NCBI GenBank assembly: GCA_020696345.1
Contig: JAEHCK010000049.1
Coordinates: 1 to 32,419, forward strand
DNA length: 32,419 nucleotides
From: Thermoplasmata archaeon
Lineage (GTDB): Archaea > Thermoplasmatota > Penumbrarchaeia > JAEHCK01
Direction: 5' to 3'
A program made the position numbers and the translations under genes. Below, in pieces: positions 32,419-32,419 of this stretch. Every line of letters begins with the position of its first letter. Positions within the stretch are counted from its first letter, which is position 1. Under the pieces are notes generated by a model. The model did not search any database and was not told the origin of the DNA. It saw only the letters and a list, made by a program, of their open reading frames with translations.

Positions 32419-32419
32419 T

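Overview
The window is archaeal. The evidence is an archaeal-type threonyl-tRNA synthetase, a tRNA-Asp gene with a canonical bulge-helix-bulge intron, a class III signal-peptide pilin, an indolepyruvate:ferredoxin oxidoreductase, a UPF0248/MJ1316-type RNA-repair protein, and TATA-box promoters that often leave little or no 5' leader. The mixture of DUF835, KaiC-like ATPase, CARDB surface proteins, winged-helix/NB-ARC/TPR proteins and a Ras/Rab-like GTPase in an AT-rich genome fits an uncultured Thermoplasmatota-like lineage. That placement is inference from gene content, not a phylogeny.

Layout. 1-2.4 kb: the 5' end of a four-helix-bundle gene cut by the window edge, a word-like tandem repeat, a small MJ1316-type gene, a hairpin-rich noncoding stretch and a pilin gene. 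2.4-4.8 kb: a winged-helix/NB-ARC/TPR (STAND) protein. 4.9-8.7 kb: a minus-strand operon of three unrecognised membrane or exported proteins. 8.9-10.3 kb: a miniature DnaJ-type zinc-finger protein, a Trm112-like zinc protein and a GNAT acetyltransferase, separated by repeat-filled spacers. 10.7-14.0 kb: iorB, iorA and a Rab-like GTPase, all minus strand. 14.5-17.1 kb: a second STAND protein. 17.5-19.9 kb, plus strand: a radical SAM protein overlapping a small membrane protein, then a DUF5678 protein overlapping a retropepsin-like protease. 20.6-22.9 kb: intron-containing tRNA-Asp (minus) and thrS (plus). 23.2-32.1 kb, plus strand: a coiled-coil KaiC-like ATPase, an 1837-residue CARDB surface protein with cytosolic zinc ribbons, and a membrane-anchored DUF835 protein.

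How the parts may work together. Metabolism is represented by IorAB (2-oxoacid oxidation to acyl-CoA with ferredoxin) and translation by ThrRS, tRNA-Asp and perhaps Trm112. Most of the rest looks like sensing and cell-surface work: two paralogous STAND switches, a GTPase, and membrane proteins with outside domains and zinc-ribbon tails.

The most unusual material is noncoding. The tRNA-Asp intron is 158 nt long and consists of five hairpins, two of them in an identical 28-bp direct repeat. Hairpin clusters with related design lie at about 1.1-1.37 kb, 14.29-14.46 kb and 32.31-32.42 kb. The last two share the same order of stem, linker and hairpin although their stem sequences differ, as expected of a structured RNA or a palindromic repeat family.
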